NCBI RefSeq assembly: GCF_001613545.1
Contig: NZ_BDCO01000001.1
Span: 62,001 to 126,000, forward strand
Direction: 5' to 3'
DNA length: 64,000 bases
Source: Terrimicrobium sacchariphilum
Lineage (GTDB): Bacteria > Verrucomicrobiota > Verrucomicrobiia > Chthoniobacterales > Terrimicrobiaceae
Both the position numbers and the translations under genes were made by a program. Shown here piece after piece: positions 42,763 through 52,158 of the stretch (positions within the stretch are counted from its first letter, which is position 1; each line of letters opens with the position of its first letter). The notes beneath the pieces were generated by a model. The model made no database searches and was not told the origin of the DNA. It worked only from the letters and a program-made list of their open reading frames with translations.

Positions 42763-44805
42763 ATGGACAAGGAGATCGCTGAACTGCGAGCCCGCGTCGA
42801 GCGCCTGGAGCGAATGGCCGGGCTCACGCCCCCGACAGAACGCCCCGCGCAACCGCCAGCCGTCGAGCCTGCGCCGGAATCCACCGCGCCTCCGCCACCT
42901 CGCGACCCCGTCCTGCCCCCGCCTGCGTTTCCCTCACCTCCGCCCGTATTGCCGACGCCTCCGCCGCTGCCGGTGCTATCCCCCCGGCCCGCCGGGGCTC
43001 CGGCCCTGCGGTTCAGCGAGGCCTGGCTGGCCCGCACCGGCATCGTCCTGCTCCTCATCGGCGGGATTTTCTTTCTCAAACTCTCGCTCGATCGCGGCTG
43101 GATCACGCCGTTCCTCCAGCTCACCATCGCCGTGATCGCCTGCCTCGGGCTGATGACGTGGGGATTCCTCCTCTCCCGCAAACGCCCGGAACTCGGCGAC
43201 CTCGCCTTTGGCGGCGGCATCGCGGGACTCGTCGGCGTGTGGACCTGCGGACAGTATCTCTATCACCTGTACCCCGGCTCCACGACCATCACGCTGTCCC
43301 TCCTCACGGCGGCGGTCTGTCTCGCCCAGGCCCTGCGGCAAAATTCCCGCGTGCTGTGCATCCTCGCCATCCTGGGAATTTTCATCTCTCCTCTCTTCAT
43401 CGGCCTCGATCAGCCGGGGCTCTTTGCCATTCATGCCACGGTCATCACGATCATCGTTTCGCTGGTCTTCATCCGGCGCGGCTGGCTCGGGGCGTTATTC
43501 ATAGGCGCCGTTACGGCGGGGCTGCTCCTGTACGGGGCCGCCATTTCCTCCCGGCTGGGCATCGACCACGAGCTACGCCCGGTATTGCAGGCCGCGCTGA
43601 TCTTCTGGTGGCTCGCACTCTGGCTGGCCCCGGTCGCGCGCTATCAGCTGCGGGGAGAAGCTCCCGCGCCGGTCGCTGCCGCGTGGTTCACCGCCTTTAC
43701 GCCCGCCCTGCTGACCGCCGGGGCGGCGCTGACGATCTGGGGCACGGATATCCGGCACGCCCTGGGCATCTTTCTCTTGGTCGCGGCCCTGCTCTGCGGG
43801 GTGCTCGGTCGACTTCTGGTCAACAGCGGTTCGCGGGAGATGGCCAGTTCGCAGCAATTTGCCGCAGCACTCCTGGCCGGGGTCGCCCTGCCGGTCCTGC
43901 TTTCCGGGTGGGTGTTTTCCTTTGCCTTTGCCGCCTTTATCATCGCTCTCCATTTCGCCGCCAGCCGGGCAAAAAACACGCCCCTCACCGTCGCCGCCAC
44001 TCTGGCCTCGGCGGCGGGGCTGGTATTCTTCGCGATCGAGGCCATTCAGCTCAGTGATCGCGGGGGCGCTCTCCACGCGCTTTCCGCTCTGGCCTTCGTC
44101 ATCGCCCTCATGGCGGCGGCCTTTGCCCGCTCCGAGGGATCGTTGAAATACTCCCATCAGGTCGCGGCCCAGTGGTTGCTCGCGTTCTGGTTCGCCGCGC
44201 TCTGCCCGCCGGGCATCCTTCCATGGCCTGTGGGAATCGTCCTCGCCAGCATCGCCGCGGGCGCGGGCATGATGGGCCTTCCGGGCGGCAATACCCTCGC
44301 CCTGCGGGCATCGAGCCACATCCTCCTGTTGTTTGTCCTCATCACGGCGGCGCTCCAGCTGATGAACAGCGCAGAGAGCACACCCTGGATCAATGGCCCC
44401 TCCCTCGCCCTACTTTTCGCTCTGGGCATGGCGGCGTTTCTGGCGATTCGTTCCGCCAATCTCAACGTCAAGGCGGTCTATCTCTGGATCGTGCTGGCCG
44501 GAAGCCTCTTCCTGCTCTCGCATGAGTTTGCCCCCATCGGACGCGGAACGCTGGTCAGCATCTCGTGGACGGTGGTCGCCGTCGCGCTCATCCTCGGCGG
44601 CATTGTGCGCGACGTGCGGATGATCCGCATCGCGGGCATCTCCACGCTGGTGCTCGTGCTCGCCCGGCTCTTCACCGTGGATCTCGCCTCGCTCGACCTC
44701 CCGGCCAAGACCCTCGTTTTCCTCGGCATCGGCGTCCTGCTTTTCTCCGCAGGCTATTTCCTCCCGAGGTTTTTACCCCGGGAAAATCCGCCGCCCGAAA
44801 ACTAG
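42763..44805 (+). CDS. DUF2339 family polytopic membrane protein
   Basis: A 680-residue protein. A short N-terminal coiled coil (IAELRARVERLERMAGL) and a long Pro-rich linker (about 25-80) precede roughly 18-20 hydrophobic helices filling the rest. The block ARTGIVLLLIGGIFFLKLSL and the FGGGIAGLVG segment match DUF2339 membrane proteins, whose function is unknown. ATG 42763 has GGAAAGG about 9 bases upstream; an in-frame TTG at 42727 is possible. The 3' end overlaps the convergent gene by four bases. Confidence 0.8.
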   Translation: MDKEIAELRARVERLERMAGLTPPTERPAQPPAVEPAPESTAPPPPRDPVLPPPAFPSPPPVLPTPPPLPVLSPRPAGAPALRFSEAWLARTGIVLLLIGGIFFLKLSLDRGWITPFLQLTIAVIACLGLMTWGFLLSRKRPELGDLAFGGGIAGLVGVWTCGQYLYHLYPGSTTITLSLLTAAVCLAQALRQNSRVLCILAILGIFISPLFIGLDQPGLFAIHATVITIIVSLVFIRRGWLGALFIGAVTAGLLLYGAAISSRLGIDHELRPVLQAALIFWWLALWLAPVARYQLRGEAPAPVAAAWFTAFTPALLTAGAALTIWGTDIRHALGIFLLVAALLCGVLGRLLVNSGSREMASSQQFAAALLAGVALPVLLSGWVFSFAFAAFIIALHFAASRAKNTPLTVAATLASAAGLVFFAIEAIQLSDRGGALHALSALAFVIALMAAAFARSEGSLKYSHQVAAQWLLAFWFAALCPPGILPWPVGIVLASIAAGAGMMGLPGGNTLALRASSHILLLFVLITAALQLMNSAESTPWINGPSLALLFALGMAAFLAIRSANLNVKAVYLWIVLAGSLFLLSHEFAPIGRGTLVSISWTVVAVALILGGIVRDVRMIRIAGISTLVLVLARLFTVDLASLDLPAKTLVFLGIGVLLFSAGYFLPRFLPRENPPPEN

Positions 44806-46238
44806 GCGACGCCTGCGGTTTCCGCCGTCGGCGTCTCGGAGAAGCCAAAGAGCCGCCGGTCGCGAATGATCGACGCCACCTCCGGCGAGACGCTCTTTTC
44901 CCATTGGGAATCTCCGGCGCGAATCTTCGCCAGCACCTCCGAAGAGCGAATCTTCAGGTAATCCTGCTGGTAGCCCTCGATGGCCTCGATGAAGCCATTC
45001 GTGATGAGGTGATTGTAGAGATGCCCGAGATTGTCGGGGGTGAGGAAATTATCTGCCGTGACCAGCTCGCCGCTCTGGCCGATGAAGGGATACACGTAAA
45101 GCTTCACGCCTTTCTTGAAGAGCCGGCCCAGGCCCTCCAGGATGCCACCCTCCAGGTCGCGGTAATACTGCTCCTCGAAAATCTCGACCAGCGCCGGGAT
45201 GCCGAGCGGCAGGCCGATCATGCGGTCGGTGTAGCGGGTCAGGTAATTCACCAGGCGGTAATATTCGCCGTATTTCGAGATGAGCACGGTGCGCCCAATG
45301 GTGCGGAGCATGTCGACTCGGTTGAGGAAATCGCGCAGGTCGAGTTCTCCGCTGGAGAGCAGGTTCTTCATGGTGATCTCCATGAGGATCTCCGGCTCCT
45401 CGTTTTTCACTGTCTCCTCGCGCAGGAACATCGAGCGCGCGCAATCCAGCATGTCGTTGGTGACGAGCGTGACCGGGCGGAAGCTGCCGCGCTCCACCAG
45501 CAGCGGCTTTTTATAAAATGCGTCAGCGGGACTCACCACCTCGCCATCCGCGCGGAACAACGCGGCATCCGTGAGGCCGAGGGCGACCAACTGGAGGGCC
45601 ATAATGCGGTTGTCGATCTCGACGAAATCCGGTCCGCTGAACCGGATCATATCGATCTCAATGCGGCCCGGCTCCAGGTCGTCGAGCAGGGAACGTAGAA
45701 AAGCCTCCGGGTTGTCGCGAAGGTAGAATGCGCCGTGGATGAGATTGACGCCCACGATGCCGAGCGCCTCCTGCTGCTCGAGATTGTGCGGGTCGAGCAT
45801 GCGTACGTGCAGGATGATGTCATTGGTCGGCTGGCGCGGCCTGGATTGAAACCGAATGCCCATCCAGCCATGGGACTCGTCATGGCGGCGAAAGCTGCGG
45901 GCCGCCACCGTATCGGCAAAGGCAAAGAATGTGCGCTCGGACCCCACCTTGGCGTCCAGGCGCTCGATGAGCAGCTCAAACTCGTGCTCCAGCATGCTGT
46001 TCAACCGGGCTTCGCTGACGTAGCGCCCCGAGTAGCCGTAAATCGAGTCGCTGAACGTCATGTCGTAGGCCGACATGGTCTTTGCCACCGTCCCGGCTGC
46101 TCCTCCCACAGTAAAAAACTGCCGCGCAACCTCCTGCCCCGCACCGATTTCCGCAAAGGAGCCGTAAAGCGCAGGGTCGCGATTGATCTTGAAGGCTTTT
46201 TTGCTCACCTGCCGATCGAAGGGCTCCGCTGGAATCAT
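44802..46238 (-). CDS. Conserved uncharacterised protein (~480 residues)
   Basis: A 478-residue soluble protein without signal or membrane segments. It has motifs I remember from a widespread conserved family of unknown function, often given doubtful names in databases (nicotinate-nucleotide adenylyltransferase, TonB receptor): INRDPALYGSFAEIGAGQEV, AGTVAKTMSAYDMTFSD, HGWMGIRFQ, HVRMLDPHN, QEALGIVGVNLIHGAF and DMIRFSGPDF. No nucleotidyltransferase HxGH motif is seen, so the enzyme name is unsupported. ATG 46238 fits the alignment better than an upstream TTG. It is divergent from the binding lipoprotein and convergent with DUF2339. Confidence 0.75.
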   Translation of the reverse strand: MIPAEPFDRQVSKKAFKINRDPALYGSFAEIGAGQEVARQFFTVGGAAGTVAKTMSAYDMTFSDSIYGYSGRYVSEARLNSMLEHEFELLIERLDAKVGSERTFFAFADTVAARSFRRHDESHGWMGIRFQSRPRQPTNDIILHVRMLDPHNLEQQEALGIVGVNLIHGAFYLRDNPEAFLRSLLDDLEPGRIEIDMIRFSGPDFVEIDNRIMALQLVALGLTDAALFRADGEVVSPADAFYKKPLLVERGSFRPVTLVTNDMLDCARSMFLREETVKNEEPEILMEITMKNLLSSGELDLRDFLNRVDMLRTIGRTVLISKYGEYYRLVNYLTRYTDRMIGLPLGIPALVEIFEEQYYRDLEGGILEGLGRLFKKGVKLYVYPFIGQSGELVTADNFLTPDNLGHLYNHLITNGFIEAIEGYQQDYLKIRSSEVLAKIRAGDSQWEKSVSPEVASIIRDRRLFGFSETPTAETAGVA

Positions 46239-46342
46239 CCGCCGAGTTTGCCTGATCCCCCCGGTGAGGCAATAGGCAACTTTCCCGCCCGATGGCAAAA
46301 TAGGCGGTTGCGCATGACGCGTACGGATTTACACTTCCGCCC

Positions 46343-47536
46343 GTGAATTCATTGCGCGTTCTGACCTGCGGTATTTTGCTTTCCGCCGGTCTGGCATTCC
46401 TCGGCGGCTGTGGAAAGAAGGCTCCCGAGCAACCCGCCCCCGCTGCTGAAGCCACCCCGCCCCCGGTCTCCGAGGACCCGTCGGCCACCCGCATCGGGCT
46501 CATCCTGCCCCTCTCCGGCGCACAAGCATCCTTCGGCACGGACGCCATCAAGGGCGCTCAACTGGCGGAGTCTGAAATCAACGCCGAAGGCGGCGTTCTC
46601 GGCCACCCGATCAAGCTGATCGTTCGCGATAGCCAATCCGACACGGAAGCCACGCTCAAAGCGGTGAACGATCTGGCGGAAAAGGAAAACGCCGTGGCTC
46701 TCATAGGAGAAATCGCCAGCGATCGCACCCTGGCGGCTGCTCCGGTCGCGCAGAAACTCGGCATCCCGCTCATCACCCCCGGCGCGACTCATGCGGGCGT
46801 GACGGCGGCGGGAGACTACATTTTCCGCGTCTGCTACACGGACGCCGCGCAGGCGGTCGCGATGGCGAAATTTGCCCGCTCCATCGACGTGACCAAGGCC
46901 GCGATACTCTACGACCAGGCGAATCCCTACAGTTCGGACCTCGCCGCCATCTTCAAGAAGGACTTCACCGAGCATGGCGGGCAGATCGTCGCGGAAGCCA
47001 CGTACCAGTCCGGCGAGTCGAATTTCTCCGCGCAGCTCCAGCAAATCAAAGCCGCCGCCCCGGAGATCATCTTTCTGCCGTCGTATTACCGCGAGGCAGC
47101 CATGGCGATCATCGAGGCGCGCCAGCTTGGGATCGAAGCGCCCTTTCTCGGAACCGACGGCTGGGATTCCTCGGAGTTTCTCCGGGTCGGAGGCAAGGCG
47201 GCGGACAACTCCTACTTCACCAGTCATTTCTCCGCGGAAAGCCGCGACCCGGCGGTGGTCGACTTCGTCAAGCGCTATACGGCCAAGTACAACGCCTCTC
47301 CCGCTCCCCTCGCCGCCCTCGGCTACGACAGCGTTTACCTCGTGGTCGATGCCCTCAAGCGCGCTGGCTCCGACGACCCTGAGCCGCTGAAAAACGCCCT
47401 CGCGGGGACGCAGGATTTCCCCGGCGTGACGGGTAAGATCACCTTCGACGAGAAGCACAATCCGTCCAAACCCGCCTTCGTCCTGCGCGTGCAGGATGGG
47501 AAGTTCAACTACATCGAGACCGTCCAGCCCCGCTGA
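46343..47536 (+). CDS. ABC transporter substrate-binding lipoprotein, branched-chain amino-acid type
   Basis: A 397-residue periplasmic binding protein of the Leu/Ile/Val (type I fold) family. It starts with GTG 46343 and has a lipoprotein signal with Cys23 in FLGGC, then a Pro/Ala linker. The core shows IGLILPLSGAQASFGTDAIKGAQLAE, LIGEIASDRTLAAAPVAQK, PLITPGATH and VAMAKFARSIDVTKAAILYD. No membrane or ATPase subunits are adjacent, so its transporter is elsewhere or it acts as a sensor protein. It ends directly against the convergent acyltransferase gene. Confidence 0.9.
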   Translation: MNSLRVLTCGILLSAGLAFLGGCGKKAPEQPAPAAEATPPPVSEDPSATRIGLILPLSGAQASFGTDAIKGAQLAESEINAEGGVLGHPIKLIVRDSQSDTEATLKAVNDLAEKENAVALIGEIASDRTLAAAPVAQKLGIPLITPGATHAGVTAAGDYIFRVCYTDAAQAVAMAKFARSIDVTKAAILYDQANPYSSDLAAIFKKDFTEHGGQIVAEATYQSGESNFSAQLQQIKAAAPEIIFLPSYYREAAMAIIEARQLGIEAPFLGTDGWDSSEFLRVGGKAADNSYFTSHFSAESRDPAVVDFVKRYTAKYNASPAPLAALGYDSVYLVVDALKRAGSDDPEPLKNALAGTQDFPGVTGKITFDEKHNPSKPAFVLRVQDGKFNYIETVQPR

Positions 47537-48526
47537 TTACGCGGCGCGGTCTTTTTTCGCCTTTTCCGTCTCGCGCAGCAGCTTGTCGAAGCGCTTCGCC
47601 ACGTTTGAGTAAAACGGATACCGCGACGTGTCGCCCTGGCTGGGCTTGAAGCGCCAGTGTTTGTAAGCCCAGAGCCAGAGATGCGGCTCGGCGTGGATGG
47701 AGGGTTCCAGCACATTCCAGCAGAGCTGGGTCACCTCGGCAGCGGTGGCGCCTTCCGGGTACTCCAGAGGCGGGTGGATGTGCATGCGCACGCGACCGTC
47801 CGGCATCGGGTGGCACTCCACCGGCATGATGAGAGCGCCCGTGCGCATGGCCAGTGCGGCGTGCATCTGGGTGGCGCACAGCTTCAACCCGCCGAAGGTC
47901 TCGATGATGACCCCGGCCTCGTCGGGGTCGATATTGAGGTCGTTGAGCATCGAGAATTTCCCGCCGCTCTTGAGATGCTTGAGCATGCGAATCATGGCGC
48001 GCTCCTGCGGGAAAATCTGGTGCCCGGTGCTGGAGCGCAGGCGGTCAAAGATCGCGCCCAGGAGCGGGTTCCTAAACTTCTGCGTGATAACGAGGCCCGG
48101 CTCCACGATGTAGGCGCTGATGAGGCTCATCCACTCGAAGTTGGAATAGTGCAGACACAGGTAGATCACCGGCTTGCCGATCTCCTTGTGGCCCGAGGGA
48201 TGATCCAGCCCCTCGACTACGGCGAGTTGCTGAAACCGCTCCGGCGAGAGATTCGGGGCCCAGAAGAGCTCCAGCATGGTGCGGGCAAACGTCTGGTAGC
48301 TGCGCTCGGCGATGCGCGCTTTTTCCTTCGGCGTGTACTTGTCGCCAAAGGCGGCGTCCAGATTGGCGCGCGCCACCTGCCGGCCGCGCTTGTCGGCGTG
48401 ATAGGCGATCGACCCGACCACGGCGGCGAGACGGCGCAATGCCCCGTAGGGCAGTCGCCCCACCAGCCACACCACGGCTGAGAGGCCGTAGTATTCCAGC
48501 CGCTGCTGAAAGGTCGGCTCCGCCAT
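47537..48526 (-). CDS. LpxL/HtrB-like lysophospholipid or lipid A acyltransferase
   Basis: A 329-residue inner-membrane-associated acyltransferase. An N-terminal hydrophobic helix (residues 12-28) is followed by the catalytic HX4E motif HYSNFEW near residue 145, as in lipid A secondary acyltransferases. RSYQTFARTMLELFW and a later LLGAIFDRLRSSTGHQIF block are typical. It would add an acyl chain to lipid A or a similar glycolipid. It lies three bases after metG on the same strand. Its specific acyl donor is not predictable. Confidence 0.85.
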   Translation of the reverse strand: MAEPTFQQRLEYYGLSAVVWLVGRLPYGALRRLAAVVGSIAYHADKRGRQVARANLDAAFGDKYTPKEKARIAERSYQTFARTMLELFWAPNLSPERFQQLAVVEGLDHPSGHKEIGKPVIYLCLHYSNFEWMSLISAYIVEPGLVITQKFRNPLLGAIFDRLRSSTGHQIFPQERAMIRMLKHLKSGGKFSMLNDLNIDPDEAGVIIETFGGLKLCATQMHAALAMRTGALIMPVECHPMPDGRVRMHIHPPLEYPEGATAAEVTQLCWNVLEPSIHAEPHLWLWAYKHWRFKPSQGDTSRYPFYSNVAKRFDKLLRETEKAKKDRAA

Positions 48527-48529
48527 GGC

Positions 48530-50059
48530 TTACTCTGCCGCTGTCTCGATCCTCGGGAAAAGCACCTGCGGCTCTCCCAGCACATGGCCATCCGGCAATC
48601 CGCCCCAGGCCGTGTCGGCGAGCGTAATCTCACCGGGCGCGGCGAGTTGATCGAGGATGCCGCGCGAGGCCCTGGGCAGCGCGGGAGCAATGAGGATGGC
48701 GAGGATGCGCAAGGACTCGGCCAGCGTGTAGAGCACGGCGTCGAGCTCCTGCGCCTTCTCCGGGTCCTTGGCGAGTTTCCACGGCGCAGACTCCTCGACG
48801 AAGGCGTTGCACCGTGTCGCGAGACCCCACGTGATTTCCAGAGCCTGATGCACGAGATTCTGGTCGAGCGCGGCGGTGTAATCCTTCACCGTCTGGGCGG
48901 CGAAGGCGGAAATCTCGGCGGATTCGCTGCGCACGAGTTTCCCTTGCCGATACCGCTTGGCCATGTTGAGCGTGCGGTTCAGCAGGTTGCCGAGGCTGTT
49001 GGCGAGGTCGACATTGTACCGCTGCACGAGCCGCTGGTCGGTGAAATCCATGTCCTGCCCCACCACGCAATCGCGCATGAGGAAATACCGCAGGCTCTCC
49101 ACGCCGAAGGTGTCGGCAAAGGTGTGCGGGTCGCGGATGTTGCCGATCGACTTGCTCATCTTCTCGCCGTCCACCAGCACGTAGCCGTGAACGAGGAAGC
49201 GCGGCATGTCTTCATCGGCGAAGCCCATGGCCTTCAGCATGGCGAGCCAGTAGATGCCGTGAGCCGGGATGATGATGTCCTTGCCGATGACATGCAGGGC
49301 GGGCCAGAGCTGGCGGAACTTCGCATCGTCCGAGAGATACCCGGCGAAGCTGATGTAGTTCACCAGCGCGTCAAACCACACGTAGGTCACGCAGGACGTA
49401 TCGAAGGGCAGTTCGATGCCCCAGGCGAGGCGGGACTTCGGGCGGGAAATCGAGAGATCGCCGCTCAGGCGCTCGGCGGCATTGCGCAGCTCCGTCTGGC
49501 GGAAGGCGGGCTGGACGCAACCGGGATGCGAATCGAGGAATTGCAGGAGCCAGTCGCGATAGTTGCCGAGGCGGAAGTACCAGTTTTCCTCCTCCAGTTC
49601 GACGACCTCGCCCCACTCGGGGCCGAAGTTGCCATCCTCGCCGCGCTCCTTGTCGGTGAGGAATTGCTCCTGCCGCACGCTGTAAAAGCCGCGATACTTC
49701 GCCTTGTAGATGTCGCCGCGATCGTAGAGATCCTGAAGGATCTTCTGCACGCAGGTCTTGTGCAGCGGGTCGGTCGTGGCCGCCCAGCCGTCATAGCTGA
49801 TCTCCAGCTTTTCCCAGAGATCGATAAACTTTGCCGTCGTCTTGGTGACGAATTCCTCGGGCGAGATGCCCTCCTTGGCCGCGGCCTGCTGGACCTTCTG
49901 CCCATGCTGGTCGACGCCGGTGAGAAAATAGGAACTGTCGCCCTTGAGGCGATGGTAACGCACGAGGACATCGGCGAGGATTTTCTCGTAGGCGTGGCCG
50001 ATGTGCGGAGCCGCGTTGGTGTAGTCGATCGCGGTGGTGATGTAAAACGTCTTGCTCAA
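48530..50059 (-). CDS. metG: Methionyl-tRNA synthetase (short form)
   Basis: A 509-residue class I synthetase charging tRNA-Met. The HIGH motif is residues 19-22 (APHIGHAYEK), and KMSKS occurs near residue 300 (GEKMSKSIGN). The zinc-knuckle cysteines of the connective region are absent, and there is no C-terminal EMAP/tRNA-binding domain, so it is the compact type. The C-terminal anticodon-binding helical bundle includes CNAFVEESAPWKLAKDPEKA. It stands between mqnA and the acyltransferase gene in a minus-strand run. Confidence 0.96.
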   Translation of the reverse strand: MSKTFYITTAIDYTNAAPHIGHAYEKILADVLVRYHRLKGDSSYFLTGVDQHGQKVQQAAAKEGISPEEFVTKTTAKFIDLWEKLEISYDGWAATTDPLHKTCVQKILQDLYDRGDIYKAKYRGFYSVRQEQFLTDKERGEDGNFGPEWGEVVELEEENWYFRLGNYRDWLLQFLDSHPGCVQPAFRQTELRNAAERLSGDLSISRPKSRLAWGIELPFDTSCVTYVWFDALVNYISFAGYLSDDAKFRQLWPALHVIGKDIIIPAHGIYWLAMLKAMGFADEDMPRFLVHGYVLVDGEKMSKSIGNIRDPHTFADTFGVESLRYFLMRDCVVGQDMDFTDQRLVQRYNVDLANSLGNLLNRTLNMAKRYRQGKLVRSESAEISAFAAQTVKDYTAALDQNLVHQALEITWGLATRCNAFVEESAPWKLAKDPEKAQELDAVLYTLAESLRILAILIAPALPRASRGILDQLAAPGEITLADTAWGGLPDGHVLGEPQVLFPRIETAAE

Positions 50060-50152
50060 GGTATGTGCGGCTGGCTGAAACTTTTATGCAGGGAGCGAAA
50101 TGTATATCCGCTCGGCCCGGAGGCGTAAAGCCAAGAGCCGGAACCTGTCACC

Positions 50153-50923
50153 CTAAACGAAATCCAGTTCCGCCGTGCGTGCAAGCAGCCCGTGACGCAG
50201 GGCCAGCTCGCGAAAAAGCAGAATCGCCTCCTTTTCCTTCGCGCCCAGATCGTAGCGAATATAGCGCGTCAAGTACTCGTAGGAGCCACTGGGATCGCCC
50301 GTCTTGCTGGCGATCTCCCGCCGGGCTTCGAGTCCGTCCACCTTGACCTCCCGCAAAGCCCCGGCAACTCCCGCCGCGTCCTTCAACCCCGAGCGCAGCG
50401 CCCAGGCCGCGAAGACAAACGGCAGCCCCGTATGCGAGTGCCAAAGCTCCCCCAGATCGTGATACCGCCAGCCACCATCGTGACGGGCGCGAAACTCCAG
50501 CGCCGGGTCGCCGATGATGAGGCGCGAGGCGTTTACCGGTGGATTCGAGGAAGCCACCAGTTCCCAGTCGCCGGGGTAAAATTCCGAAAGCAGCACCTGC
50601 AAAAGAGCGACCGAACTCCGCGACGACGGATCGAGGTAAATCTCCCCCGGAACGCCAAACTGCCCCCGGCTCGCCACGAAAACGCTGTGCACCGGCCCGA
50701 GGCAGGCGATCGCCACGTCGTCGACAACCTTCTCCACCCCGAGGTGCAGGATTTCAAAAAGCGGGATCAGCGCGACGTCGATCTTTCCGGCCTCGAAGCT
50801 GTTCGTCAGCTTCGCGGGAACCTCGAGAACGACCTTTGCCGGGTCCAGCCCCCAGATGAGGGGCTTCGCATTGAGATAGGAAACACTGCCGACGCGCACG
50901 CCGGCCAGAGCGGCAGGATTCAT
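50153..50923 (-). CDS. mqnA: Chorismate dehydratase (futalosine menaquinone pathway)
   Basis: A 256-residue MqnA converting chorismate to 3-enolpyruvyl-benzoate, the first step of futalosine-dependent menaquinone synthesis. Family features: VRVGSVSYLNAKPLIWGL at the N-terminus, DVALIPLFEIL, the GPVHSVFVASR segment, and LWHSHTGLPFVFAAWAL. The periplasmic-binding-protein-like fold has no signal peptide. Its ATG overlaps the stop of mqnE by one base (TGATG), so the two are translationally coupled. Confidence 0.93.
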   Translation of the reverse strand: MNPAALAGVRVGSVSYLNAKPLIWGLDPAKVVLEVPAKLTNSFEAGKIDVALIPLFEILHLGVEKVVDDVAIACLGPVHSVFVASRGQFGVPGEIYLDPSSRSSVALLQVLLSEFYPGDWELVASSNPPVNASRLIIGDPALEFRARHDGGWRYHDLGELWHSHTGLPFVFAAWALRSGLKDAAGVAGALREVKVDGLEARREIASKTGDPSGSYEYLTRYIRYDLGAKEKEAILLFRELALRHGLLARTAELDFV

Positions 50924-52056
50924 CAGGCCGCGACGAGCTCACCCGACGCTGAGTTGGGAATACGCTCATAGAAGCTGTTTCGCTGCATGGGCACGCGCCC
51001 GGCTTCGCGGATGGCCTTTTCCAGGGCGGCGACGGTCTGCTGCTGCGGAGTCTGCGCGCCTGCCATGTGGAAAATCTTTTCCTCGATGATCGTACCGTGC
51101 AGATCGTCCACCCCGTAGCCGAGAGAGAGCTGGGCCGTCGGCAATCCGAGGCTGATCCAGTACCCTGTGATGTGCGGGATGTTATCGAGGTAAATGCGGC
51201 TGATCGCGATGTTCTTCAGCTCCTCGTACGCCGTGGCGTGCGGGATGCCTTTCAGCGCGGGGCGCGCGCCGTCGGGCTCGAAGGCAAAGGGCACGAAGCC
51301 CGTGAATCCGCCCGTTTCGTCCTGGATTTCCCGCAGGCGGCGCAGGTGGTCGATGCGATGGTGAGCATTCTCGATGTGCCCGTAGAGCATGGTGCAGGTG
51401 CTGTGCTCGCCGAGCTGATGCCAGGTGCGGTGCACCTCGGCCCATTCCTCGGCGGTCTCCTTGCCCTTGCAAATCTGGTCGCGGATGCCCTGGTCGAAAA
51501 TCTCCGCGCCTCCGCCCGTAATGGCTCCCAGGCCGTTCTCGCGGAGCAGGATCAGCGTGTCGCGCACGGGCATCTTGAAAACCCGGTCGGCCAGGTGGCG
51601 AATCTCGACAGCGGTAAAGGCCTTGATGATGAGAGCGGAATCCAGTTCGCGCAACTGGCGGAGCAGGTCGAGATACCAGTCGCCTGTCAGCGTGGGATGC
51701 AGCCCGCCCACCATGTGAATCTCGGTGATGCCGAGCTTCAGCGCATCGCGCACGGTGCCGACGATCTCGGGTATCGCCATCTCAAAGGCATGCTCCTCGC
51801 GTTTCTTCGCCCCAAAGGCGCAGAACTGGCACGAGAGCAGGCAGACGTTGGAGTAGTTGATGTAGCGATTGTGAATATATGTCGCCACATTGCCGTTGAT
51901 TCGCTCCCGGATGATATTGGCGATCGCGCCGATGCCATTGAGATCGCGGGAGCCGTACAGCGTCAGCCCGTCGGCGTCGCTAATCCTCTCGCCAGCAAGG
52001 ACTTTATCACAGATGGGACGCAGTTCCGGGGCGAGCAGTTTCGGATTCAGTGCCAT
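50923..52056 (-). CDS. mqnE: Aminofutalosine synthase (radical SAM)
   Basis: A 377-residue radical-SAM enzyme that joins 3-enolpyruvyl-benzoate to SAM-derived adenosine. The iron-sulfur motif CLLSCQFC (CX3CX2C) follows YINYSNV. MqnE-type segments TMLYGHIENAHHRIDHL and EIQDETGGFTGFVPFAFE distinguish it from MqnC. ATG 52056 is the first good start. It is in front of mqnA and makes its substrate-consuming partner, so the first two futalosine steps are encoded together. Later mqn genes are not in the window. Confidence 0.92.
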   Translation of the reverse strand: MALNPKLLAPELRPICDKVLAGERISDADGLTLYGSRDLNGIGAIANIIRERINGNVATYIHNRYINYSNVCLLSCQFCAFGAKKREEHAFEMAIPEIVGTVRDALKLGITEIHMVGGLHPTLTGDWYLDLLRQLRELDSALIIKAFTAVEIRHLADRVFKMPVRDTLILLRENGLGAITGGGAEIFDQGIRDQICKGKETAEEWAEVHRTWHQLGEHSTCTMLYGHIENAHHRIDHLRRLREIQDETGGFTGFVPFAFEPDGARPALKGIPHATAYEELKNIAISRIYLDNIPHITGYWISLGLPTAQLSLGYGVDDLHGTIIEEKIFHMAGAQTPQQQTVAALEKAIREAGRVPMQRNSFYERIPNSASGELVAA

Positions 52057-52112
52057 GGGTATTTCATCAATCTCACCTGCTACGTTCGTGCATGGCAAGA
52101 CGGATTCAAGTC

Positions 52113-52140
52113 CCCGCCTGAAAATGGAATTTCAGGCGGG
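52113..52140 (-). terminator. Perfect 11-bp hairpin between tex and mqnE
   Basis: CCCGCCTGAAA and TTTCAGGCGGG flank a 6-base loop, 18 bases past the tex stop. It lacks a T tract on the minus strand. It probably ends tex transcripts or protects RNA ends. Confidence 0.5.
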
Positions 52141-52158
52141 TGACTCTTGCAAAGATGT

